A stretch of DNA of 64,000 nt from the NCBI GenBank assembly GCA_029782215.1, contig JAKOVD010000147.1, forward strand, positions 141,943 to 205,942, given 5' to 3'. The notes beneath the pieces were generated by a model that saw only the letters and a program-made list of their open reading frames with translations, searched no databases and was not told the DNA's origin. Origin of the DNA: Chloroflexota bacterium. GTDB lineage: Bacteria > Chloroflexota > Anaerolineae > J102. This document shows positions 8,606 through 15,846 of the stretch, one piece after another. Numbering within the stretch: position 1 is the first letter of the stretch; each line of letters opens with the position of its first letter. The translations under genes were made by a program, and so were the position numbers.

Positions 8606-10819
8606 ATGACGACGACTTCTGCCACCCCGGATTCGCGCCGGCGCCTGCTCGACCTTCTGGTCAGGGCCTTGCCGTGGCTTGTCTTTGCCATCCTCATGCT
8701 GTGGAGCTGGGGCTGGCGCAACCTCGCCACCACGCTGCCCCACTACGGCGACACCATGGAGACGGTGGTGGCCACGCAGTGGTTTGACGAGGCCATCACC
8801 CAGGGCAAGAGCCCGCTGCTCTACCCGCTGAACTATTTCCCGGAAGGCTGGCGTGTGGCCAGCCACTCGGCAGGAATGGCCATCGCCGTCCTGCTGTGGC
8901 CTTTGCACAAGCTCGACGGTCCCGTCTTCGCTGCCAACGTGGCGGCGCTGCTCAGTTGCCTGTTCGCCTACCTGGGCGCCTACCTGGTCGCCCGGTTCTA
9001 CCTGGACCGGCTGACGGCCATCCTGCCCGCCGTAGCCTTCACCTTCTGGGCGATGCGCTGGTACGAGCTTATGGGCGGCATCCTGCAGATCTTCCTGGGG
9101 TCGGCGCTCATGCCCTGGATGATCTGGAGCGTGGAGCGCGCCTTCCGGGCGGACAGGCGTCGCCTGGCCTGGCTGGCCCTGGCGGCCGCCTGCTGGTCGC
9201 TGGCCTTCATGATTACCCAGTACTTCGCCGTCGCCGGCGGCGCCGTCGTGGCGGTCTGGATCGTGCTGTGCCAGTCCGGCCAGCCCCGCTCCTGGAAGCA
9301 GCGGCTGGTCTACCTGGCCGCGGCCGCGGGCTTCTTCCTGCTCTTCAGCGCGCCCTGGCTCCTGCTCAACGGGCGCGAGACCGCCCTGGCCGACCCTTCC
9401 TACTACAGCATCCAGGAGGTCAACGGCAACAGCGCCAGCCTGAACAGCCTGCTGCTGCCCTTCCTCTACCATCCCTGGCTGGGCAGCCTGGCGCAGCGCC
9501 TCTTTGGGGGCGAGCCCTGGGAAGCGTCGGTGGCGAACCTGGGTTTCGCCGCCTCGTTGGCCAGCCTGGCGGGGGTCGTTCTGGCCTTTCGCCGGCGAGC
9601 CTGGCGGCCGGTGCTGGGGTTGGCAGGGCTGGGCCTGGTACTGACCCTGGGCATGACCTTGCACTGGAACACCCAGCCCGTGACGGCGCCCTGGCTGGCG
9701 CCGCTGGATCGCCTCCTCTGGCAGATGGGCCATGCCCTCAAGCCGGGCTTCTTCACCGGCTCACAGCCCACGCCGCCCCTCGACACGGCGGCGCCCCTGC
9801 CCGGCTACCTCCTCGCCATTTTGGTTCCCTTCTACGAGCGGGGCCGCATGTTCTCGCGCTACGGCCTGGTCATGGTTTTAGGCGTCTACATGCTGGCCGG
9901 CCTGGCGATCACCCGTCTGCCGCGTCCCTGGCAGCGGCTGCTGGTGGGGAGTGTGCTCCTGTTCGCCCTCATTCCTCCGCGCCTCGAGGTCCACACCTGG
10001 CCGCCGCAGCCGCATCCGGGCTTCGTCTGGCTGAGCCAACATCTGCCGCCGGGAGAGGGCGTCGTCAACGTCGTGGCCGTACACCCCACCACGGCGGGAA
10101 TCACGATCGGCGGCGAGACGCTGCTGGCGGCCGAGTTCCACCAGATGCCCACCGCATCGGGCTCCGCCGGGGTCAAGCCCCGGCATGCCCTTTTCCTGGA
10201 ACACTGGCTGGCCACGCACGAGCACCCCTATTGGCAGCCGGACCTGCCCGCCATCCTGCGCGCCTACCGCGTCCGCTACATCGCCCTGCAGATGGAAGGG
10301 GAATGGGAGCAGGGACTGTGGAAGGAGGCATTGGTCTCCAAGGAGTTCAAGCCCGTCGGCTGTTTCCCACCCCCGGCCCAGGGCGATCCATGGGACTGGC
10401 CCGTGTGCGTGGCCGAGGTGCCCGCTAATCCCCGCCCCGACTTCAACCTGATGCTGCACGAAGGCTGGTCCGGGCTGGAAGACTGGGGGGTATGGGTTGA
10501 GGGGACCGAGGCTCACGCTCAATGGGTGCAGACCTCGCGCACGCCGCAGCGGCTCGAGGTGGCGGCTTTTCCCATGTGTCTGCCCGATAAGAAGCAGTCC
10601 GTCGAGGTCGCGGTCAACGGGACCATCATCGCCACCCACCCCTGGGAGAACTGCGACCCCTGGTCCGCTACGGTGGACATTCCCGCCGATCTCGTGCAGG
10701 TGGGCGCCAACGACCTGGTCGTGCGCGCCGCCTATGCCGCCAGCCCCCCCGACAACCCCGCCGAAACGCGCCAACTCTCCACCGGCTTCACGCGGCTCCA
10801 GATCGAACCCCAGCCCTGA
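8606..10819 (+). CDS. GT-C-like polytopic membrane protein, paralogue 2
   Basis: This 737-aa protein is collinear with the preceding gene. It shares the loop motif HYGDTMETVV, the NSASLNS and YHPWLG segments, HPWENCDPW near the C-terminus (compare HQWSDCQPW), and the ending TRQLS.G. The matched length and order show a tandem duplication followed by divergence. The predicted fold is about a dozen membrane helices plus an outer C-terminal domain. Function is inferred only as a GT-C-like glycosyltransferase. No ribosome site stronger than that of its partner is visible, and the 13-nt gap argues for translation coupling. Confidence 0.7.
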   Translation: MTTTSATPDSRRRLLDLLVRALPWLVFAILMLWSWGWRNLATTLPHYGDTMETVVATQWFDEAITQGKSPLLYPLNYFPEGWRVASHSAGMAIAVLLWPLHKLDGPVFAANVAALLSCLFAYLGAYLVARFYLDRLTAILPAVAFTFWAMRWYELMGGILQIFLGSALMPWMIWSVERAFRADRRRLAWLALAAACWSLAFMITQYFAVAGGAVVAVWIVLCQSGQPRSWKQRLVYLAAAAGFFLLFSAPWLLLNGRETALADPSYYSIQEVNGNSASLNSLLLPFLYHPWLGSLAQRLFGGEPWEASVANLGFAASLASLAGVVLAFRRRAWRPVLGLAGLGLVLTLGMTLHWNTQPVTAPWLAPLDRLLWQMGHALKPGFFTGSQPTPPLDTAAPLPGYLLAILVPFYERGRMFSRYGLVMVLGVYMLAGLAITRLPRPWQRLLVGSVLLFALIPPRLEVHTWPPQPHPGFVWLSQHLPPGEGVVNVVAVHPTTAGITIGGETLLAAEFHQMPTASGSAGVKPRHALFLEHWLATHEHPYWQPDLPAILRAYRVRYIALQMEGEWEQGLWKEALVSKEFKPVGCFPPPAQGDPWDWPVCVAEVPANPRPDFNLMLHEGWSGLEDWGVWVEGTEAHAQWVQTSRTPQRLEVAAFPMCLPDKKQSVEVAVNGTIIATHPWENCDPWSATVDIPADLVQVGANDLVVRAAYAASPPDNPAETRQLSTGFTRLQIEPQP

Positions 10820-10821
10820 GG

Positions 10822-11028
10822 CTATCCTGCCTCGTAGGCCTTCCGCAGTCCGTCGAGCTCTATCTTGCCCATCCTGAGCATTGCCGCCATGACCCGGCGC
10901 GCTTTCTCAGGATCGGGATCGCCGAGCAGTTCGCTCAGCAGCTTCGGGGTGACCTGCCAGGAGAGACCAAAGCGGTCCTTGAGCCATCCGCAGGGACCCT
11001 TGTCGCCGCCTGCGCAGAGAGCCGCCCA
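10822..11028 (-). pseudogene. Remnant of a VOC/PhnB-like protein gene (C-terminal end only)
   Basis: The minus-strand frame ending at TAG 10822-10824 reads GPCGWLKDRFGLSWQVTP, then LLGDPDPEKARRVMAAML and KIELDGLRKAYEAG. This is the typical C-terminus of PhnB/VOC fold proteins. The frame meets a stop at 11029-11031, just before an expected conserved Trp-Ala region, and no N-terminal domain is found upstream. Instead the methyltransferase gene ends at 11044. The fragment is about 68 codons of a usual ~150. Confidence 0.75.
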
Positions 11029-11043
11029 TCAGAACGTCGTGGA

Positions 11044-11847
11044 TCAGGTACGCACAAGGACATAGCGGGCTGTGTTCCTGAGATGGTAGCCACCGGACGC
11101 CGTCTTGAAGGGCGCCAGGGTCTTCAGCACGGCGTCGCGTACGGCCGCTTCTCCCGCTGCCTGCATCGCCCGTATCGCCGGACCGGAGGCAAGCAGTCCG
11201 CGCAGCATCGTGTCGTCGTCAGGATAGACCCACGGGCAGTCGATCTCTTCGACTTTGCTGGGGGTCATACCGGACTTCGTCACCAACGCTTCCAGCGCGC
11301 CATCGGACGACAGCGAAAAAGGGCCGGCTGCCCCTGGCGGCGGTGGCGGCAGGAATGAGGCGAGCGCCGCCATATAGGGGGTGGCGTCGGTGTCTTGCGA
11401 CCTGCCAAATACGCCGATCACCAGGCACGCTCCGGGACGAAGCACGCGGCGCGCCTGCCGGAGAGCATTCACCTGGTCTGCAGCAAACTGAAAGGAATTG
11501 AGGCCGGTGACGAGATCGAAAGCCTGATCCGGGTAGGGCAGTTCTTCCATCTCCCCGGTCCGGAAATCGCCCTGCGGCGCCCGCTCACGGGCAATCGCCA
11601 GCAAAGGCTCGGAAGCATCAAGGCCGCTGACCTTTGCCCCAAGCTTCGCCGCCATCGCGCAGAAAAGTCCCGAGCCGCAGCCGACATCCAGCACGGCCGT
11701 GCCTGTGGTGACTGCGGTCTTCTGCAGAATCTCGGCAAAAAGCGGCGTGAACGTGCCTTCCTGGACTTCCGCCCAGTCGCGCGCTCGCACGCCCCAGATC
11801 TGACTTTGTACGTTTGCGGTGCCCATTGCGCTTATCTCTGTCTCCAT
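11044..11847 (-). CDS. Class I SAM-dependent methyltransferase
   Basis: This 267-aa protein has SAM motif I (VLDVGCGSG) at residues 52-60, the acidic residue after beta2 (GLDASEP), and a motif-IV-like FDLVTGLNSF. It resembles UbiE/Methyltransf_11 enzymes; the methyl acceptor is unknown. The start at 11847 (METEISAM) is preferred because it sits one base after the stop of the DUF1801 gene (TGACATG). The longer frame reading back to 12054 is only the DUF1801 gene in another frame. It forms a two-gene operon with the DUF1801 gene. Confidence 0.85.
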   Translation of the reverse strand: METEISAMGTANVQSQIWGVRARDWAEVQEGTFTPLFAEILQKTAVTTGTAVLDVGCGSGLFCAMAAKLGAKVSGLDASEPLLAIARERAPQGDFRTGEMEELPYPDQAFDLVTGLNSFQFAADQVNALRQARRVLRPGACLVIGVFGRSQDTDATPYMAALASFLPPPPPGAAGPFSLSSDGALEALVTKSGMTPSKVEEIDCPWVYPDDDTMLRGLLASGPAIRAMQAAGEAAVRDAVLKTLAPFKTASGGYHLRNTARYVLVRT

Positions 11848-11848
11848 G

Positions 11849-12226
11849 TCACTTCTTGCTCTTTGCCGCCGCCCGTGCCAGGTTTTCCTGCACCCGGAAC
11901 GCCACGATGTCGGTGATGAGGTCATAGGGAATGGGCATGTCCAGGGGAAACTGCACCGAGCCCTTGGCGCCCTTGTAGACGGACAACCGCTCCCTGAACT
12001 CCTCGATGCCGGTGGGGGCCGGATAGAACCCGATATGCTTCTTGAACGCCGCAAAGTGGACCAGGTTGCCCTTCAGCACAAACGTCGGCATCTGGTACTT
12101 GATGGCCTCCGTGGCCCCAGGCGCCGCCTCCCTGACGGTCTCCCTGACCTTCTGCAGGATGGCCTGGATGTCCGGTGGGAAGGCGGCAATATACTCATCG
12201 ATGCTCTCGGGTGCTGCGCTGTCCAT
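11849..12226 (-). CDS. DUF1801 (YdhG-like) family protein
   Basis: This 125-aa protein has the DUF1801 pattern: an N-terminal IDEYIAAFP segment, EAIKYQMPTF, a small-fold core with HFAAFKKHIGFYP, and KGSVQFPLDMPIP. Family members include the Bacillus frataxin-like protein Fra/YdhG, but most have no assigned role. The ATG at 12226 is chosen, with GGGAG 10 nt upstream; a GTG four codons earlier is possible. It is the first gene of a pair with the methyltransferase, with one base between them. Confidence 0.8.
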   Translation of the reverse strand: MDSAAPESIDEYIAAFPPDIQAILQKVRETVREAAPGATEAIKYQMPTFVLKGNLVHFAAFKKHIGFYPAPTGIEEFRERLSVYKGAKGSVQFPLDMPIPYDLITDIVAFRVQENLARAAAKSKK

Positions 12227-12407
12227 CCGTAGTGTCACTCCCGAAACGTGCCGGCGAAAATTACGCCTGACAGCCTATCCGATCCGCATCGGCCCGTCAA
12301 ACAGGCGTCACGACAGCGCCTGAACACCCACCCCGCGGCCACCTTCGCGACGTCACTGGCAACACCCCATCACTCCCGCGCTCCCAGAAGAAGCCTCCAT
12401 GGAGTTG

Positions 12408-12812
12408 TCAGGCGCCGGTGGGTTGTATCAGGTCCCACTTGTTGCCATAGAGGTCGAGAAAGACGGCGACAGTACCATAGGGCTCTTCGCGCGGCGCCTC
12501 GGTGAAGCGAACCCCGTAAGTTTGCATGTGCCGGTAGTCGCTCCAAAAGTCGCCGGTGCGTAGGAACAGGAACACGCGTCCTCCCGCCTGATCGCCCACA
12601 CGATCCAGTTGCTCCGGCGTCGCTGCCTCGGCCAAAAGCAGGCCAGTTCCTGGCACCGACGGTGGGGCAACCACGACCCAGCGCTTGCCTGCGCCCAGAG
12701 GCTTATCGTCCACCACCTGGAAGCGCAAAGCCTCCGTAAAGAAGGTGATAGCCTCCTCATAGCTGCGGACCACGACAGTTACCAACGAAATGGCGTGAGA
12801 CGGGGCGTCCAT
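12408..12812 (-). CDS. VOC (glyoxalase-like) family protein
   Basis: This 134-aa protein has paired beta-alpha-beta-beta-beta modules typical of vicinal oxygen chelate proteins. It opens with AISLVTVVVRSYEEAITFFTE and ends with VAVFLDLYGNKWDLIQP. The metal-ligand positions of classic glyoxalase I are only partly recognisable, so activity is uncertain. It lies 18 nt upstream of the comM 3' part, on the minus strand and convergent to nothing. It may be part of the same transcription direction as the methyltransferase pair. Confidence 0.8.
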   Translation of the reverse strand: MDAPSHAISLVTVVVRSYEEAITFFTEALRFQVVDDKPLGAGKRWVVVAPPSVPGTGLLLAEAATPEQLDRVGDQAGGRVFLFLRTGDFWSDYRHMQTYGVRFTEAPREEPYGTVAVFLDLYGNKWDLIQPTGA

Positions 12813-12830
12813 GGCTCGTCAACCGTGTGC

Positions 12831-13718
12831 CTATTCCTGCCGCCTCGGCCGGTACTGGATCGCCTCGGCCAGGTGGGCGGGGCGAATCTCATCGCTGCCC
12901 GCCAGGTCGGCAATCGTACGGGCCAACTTGAGAATGCGATGGTAGGCGCGGGCGCTGAGATTGAGCTGGCGCATGGCGGCGCCGATCAGGCTGTGCCCGG
13001 TCTCGTCCAGCCGGCAGAACTGCCGCACCTCAGTCGGCCCCATGTCCGCATTGCACAAGGCATTGGGCAGATCGCGCAGACGCGCTTCCTGGCGAGCCCG
13101 CGCCGCCGCCACGCGCTCCCGCACGCTGGCGGATGTCTCGCCGCGGGTGTCATCCGCCAGCTTGTCATAATCCACCCGCGGCACCTGCACGTGGATGTCG
13201 ATGCGGTCCAGGAGCGGGCCAGAAATGCGCTTCTGGTAATTCTGCACGGCCGCGTTCGAACAGGTGCAGGGTCGTGAGGCATCGCCGAAGTAACCGCAGG
13301 GACAGGGGTTCATCGCGCCCACGAGCATAAAGCTGGTGGGAAACGTGATGGCCGTCGCCGCCCGCGAGAGGGTGATCTGCTTGTCTTCCAGCGGCTGCCG
13401 CAGCATCTCCAGCATGTTGTTGCCGAACTCGGGCAGCTCATCCAGGAAGAGCACCCCGCGATGAGCCAGGCTGATCTCCCCCGGACGCGGAATGCGGCCA
13501 CCCCCGATCAGCCCGGCATAAGAGATGGTGTGGTGCGGCGCCCGGAAAGGTCGCGCCCGCACCAACGGCTTGTCCGCAGGCAGGAGGTCGGCCACCGAGT
13601 AGATGCGCGTGACGTCCAGCGCCTCAGTGTCCGTCAGCTCCGGCAGAATGGCAGGCAGGCAGCGCGCCAGCAGGGTCTTGCCCGAGCCGGGCGGTCCGGT
13701 CATGAGCATGTTGTGGCC
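12831..13718 (-). pseudogene. comM: comM (yifB) 3' part, cut off by the integrative element
   Basis: This is the C-terminal 295 codons of a ComM/YifB Mg-chelatase-like AAA+ ATPase. ComM is a hexameric helicase that helps branch migration during natural transformation. It holds Walker A (TGPPGSGKT), Walker B (GVLFLDELPEF), the CPCGYFGD cysteine motif, and a C-terminal SARAYHRILKLARTIADL segment. The Walker A domain has lost its N-terminal LonC-like domain, which lies 15.2 kb away at 28850-29533. Translation from the internal ATG at 13709 is conceivable but would give only the ATPase part. Confidence 0.92.
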
Positions 13719-15322
13719 GCAATTGCGGAGGAGTCTACTTCTGTGTCGGGCATGAATCCACTAAGTACTATCGTGTCATCTGTCCTTGTGACACCGCGAT
13801 AGACGATACCGGTGATGTTGAGAATCTCGACGACTGCCAGCTTGTCCGCGAACGTGAATGCCTCAATGCCCTTTCTGACATTCTCGCAGAAGTCCTCAAC
13901 CTGCTTGATCGTTTCATCGGAAACGTCTTCTGACGTTGTCATGTCTTGCGCTAGCAGGTCGCGCTCCTGCTCCAGTCTGGTTGCATCGTCCCGTAGTCTT
14001 GTCATTTCGGAGGCAAATACCGTCTCCGAAATCAGCGTGTTGTCGGCAAGATAGGTTCGCAGTAGTTTGCCTTGTTGAGCCCTATTGAGGTCAAGTTGCT
14101 TATCGATGTTTGCTTGGTGTTGCGCCTTCAGCTGACGCTCTTGGCTTATTTCGGCCTGCTTCTGACGCATGCTGTCGGTGAGGAGAGCAGGATTCAGAAG
14201 AACCGTTTTGATGCGTTCCCATACCCGGTCATCCACGTCCTCTTGCCGCAAGCTGCGGTGGCATGGCTTGTTCTGAAAATCGACGGAGTGCTCGATCTTC
14301 TGACCTCCGCAACTGTAATAGCCCTTTACCTTGCCGCGTGGTTCCGTTCGCGCCCTGAAGAGCAGCCCGCAATCCGCACACCGCAGACGCCCCCTCATCA
14401 AATAGTCATGTTTGGTATTCCTTGGTGAGTTTATGCGATTGTCATGCGCCCGTTGCTGGGCAGCATCCCAGAGTTCTCTGTCGATGATTGCCGGAACGTT
14501 GACAGGAATCCAGTCCCTTCTATCTCGGGCTCGACTCGTCGTTCGGCTTGTCCGTTGGTGACGGTTGTAGTACCACGTTCCTGCGTACACCTCGCTGGTC
14601 AACATCCTGCCAACTGTGGACTTCGACCAGATACCATACCCTTTCTTGGCTTTTCGAAAGCCTGTCAAATCGTTCTTGGTAGGTGCAGCCACTTGCGAGA
14701 GCCGGTTGGCAATCGCCAGTCGCCCCAACGGTTTGCCCGTTTCATCTCCATTGACGTACCAGTGAAAGATTTGGCGAACAATGGCGGCTTCATCTTCATT
14801 GATGCGCAGAGACCCTGATCGTTCGCCCCTATCGTAGTCATAGCCGTAGGGTGCCACCCTGCCAACGAGGACACTACCAGCTTGGGCGCGTCCGCGCTTG
14901 CCGCGCAGCGTCCTCTCTTTGATCTTCTCCCGTTCATATTCCGCAATAACCGCGCGAATCTGTTTGTGCAGGGTCCCCTCAGGACTATCGGTGTAGTCAC
15001 CTATGACGTAATCTATGGCGACACCAGCCTTCTTGAACTCCTCCTCCAAGTACATTTGGTGAGCAGCCTTGCGAGACATCCGGTCCATATCATAGACAAC
15101 CACCGTTTGGATGGCACCGGAAGCAACCATGTCTCGCAGCCGTGTGAGTTCAGGACGATCAAGAACACTGCCTGTATAGTCTTCCGTGTACTCCGCAACA
15201 ACGACATAACCTCGGTCCACCGCGTGCTTCCGACATGCCTCTAGCTGGGTTGGCAGACTGAATCCCTTGCCCTGCTCGTCCGTACTCACTCTTGTGTAGA
15301 TAACCGCGTTACTCGACATCAT
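13700..15322 (-). CDS. Large serine recombinase (integrase of the element)
   Basis: This 540-aa site-specific recombinase has the catalytic domain at residues 5-150 with nucleophile Ser13 in YTRVSTDEQ and arginines in YDMDRMSR. A recombinase domain follows at about 165-300, then a zinc-ribbon (CADCGLLF, later YSCGG and PCHR) and a coiled coil (EISQERQLKAQHQANIDKQ). It catalyses integration and, with a directionality factor, excision. The start at 15322 has GGAGG 5 nt upstream. The gene lies at the left end, and its last codons run through the 15-bp att core, so the stop codon is in host DNA. A terminator-like hairpin sits 17 nt upstream of the start. Confidence 0.95.
   Translation of the reverse strand: MMSSNAVIYTRVSTDEQGKGFSLPTQLEACRKHAVDRGYVVVAEYTEDYTGSVLDRPELTRLRDMVASGAIQTVVVYDMDRMSRKAAHQMYLEEEFKKAGVAIDYVIGDYTDSPEGTLHKQIRAVIAEYEREKIKERTLRGKRGRAQAGSVLVGRVAPYGYDYDRGERSGSLRINEDEAAIVRQIFHWYVNGDETGKPLGRLAIANRLSQVAAPTKNDLTGFRKAKKGYGIWSKSTVGRMLTSEVYAGTWYYNRHQRTSRTTSRARDRRDWIPVNVPAIIDRELWDAAQQRAHDNRINSPRNTKHDYLMRGRLRCADCGLLFRARTEPRGKVKGYYSCGGQKIEHSVDFQNKPCHRSLRQEDVDDRVWERIKTVLLNPALLTDSMRQKQAEISQERQLKAQHQANIDKQLDLNRAQQGKLLRTYLADNTLISETVFASEMTRLRDDATRLEQERDLLAQDMTTSEDVSDETIKQVEDFCENVRKGIEAFTFADKLAVVEILNITGIVYRGVTRTDDTIVLSGFMPDTEVDSSAIAATTCS
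13704..13718. repeat. Left attachment core (attL)
   Basis: GAGCATGTTGTGGCC is identical to 28882-28896. Read on the minus strand in the comM frame it encodes Gly-His-Asn-Met-Leu, just ahead of Walker A. Confidence 0.88.
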
Positions 15323-15343
15323 GACAACCTCCAAGTAACAAAA

Positions 15344-15375
15344 CACCCCCGCCGGTGATCAGGCCGACGGAGGTG
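15344..15375 (-). terminator. Terminator-like hairpin in the recombinase leader
   Basis: On the minus strand CACCTCCGTCGG pairs with CCGGCGGGGGTG (12 pairs including two G-U), with an 8-nt loop followed by TTTTGTT. The T-run ends 17 nt before the recombinase ATG. No gene upstream needs it, so it may attenuate the recombinase. Confidence 0.55.
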
Positions 15376-15392
15376 CGATGCAGACAATATTC

Positions 15393-15401
15393 TGCTAGAA
15401 T
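15393..15401 (+). promoter_or_regulatory. Extended -10 candidate for a small RNA
   Basis: TGCTAGAAT matches TGnTAnnnT. A transcript would start near 15408 and run into two hairpins. Confidence 0.3.
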
Positions 15402-15406
15402 CCTTC

Positions 15407-15481
15407 CCAATCTGCCGCTGCTGATCCAGCGGTCAGTCAGGCCCTCGCAACGTGTTGCGATCACTTGCGGGGGCCGTTTTC
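15407..15481 (+). ncRNA. Candidate small RNA, ~75 nt
   Basis: The segment holds a 6-bp hairpin (CCGCTG, loop CTGATC, CAGCGG) at 15415-15432. A larger one follows at 15440-15475 (GGCCCTCGCAA with TTGCGGGGGCC) and then GTTTTC, like a small RNA with its own terminator. It is divergent from the recombinase gene. There is no coding potential of note. The call rests on structure only. Confidence 0.3.
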
Positions 15482-15846
15482 AATGGGTCAGTACGAATTG
15501 TACCGTCTGTGGAGCTAAGGGGCAATGAGCCGTAGGCTGTGAGTCCCAATGGCTTCGCAGAAGCCAGATGTCGTACGGGGTTTGCGCACTGTCGATATCT
15601 TGTGGATATCGTCCAGACAAGCCATGGCGTTGCCAAGTGTCCATCAATCATGCCGGGGCTGGTTCAAGGTCAGGGAGTGTAGCGTAAAAAGACCACGTTG
15701 AAGTGAGGATGGGCAGCTTTGCCAGCGCCCACTGCGCTCCCGCACTTGCGGTGCTGCTACTTGGGGGCCATACGATGCGCAGACTCGCCTCACCATTGGC
15801 TCATCCGGTCCAGCATCGCAGCAATCCAGAGTCCCGCATTTCAGGA
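15482..15846. other. Intergenic gap in the element
   Basis: About 365 nt between the candidate small RNA and the end of the LVIVD gene. Short ORFs on the minus strand (15433-15651, 15644-15850) have no ribosome site or recognisable product. A TCGATATC-GTGGATATCG-like inverted motif near 15593-15612 is the only structure noticed. Confidence 0.4.

Noticed and set aside
8513..9733. 406-aa minus-strand ORF and similar ones in 6.3-10.8 kb
   Set aside because: They are shadows of the two GT-C genes.
12831..13709. An intact short AAA ATPase gene
   Set aside because: It lacks the N-terminal domain, which is found across the element at 28850-29533.
15433..15475. tRNA gene upstream of the integrase
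   Set aside because: The hairpins do not fold as a cloverleaf and no CCA or T-arm pattern is present.
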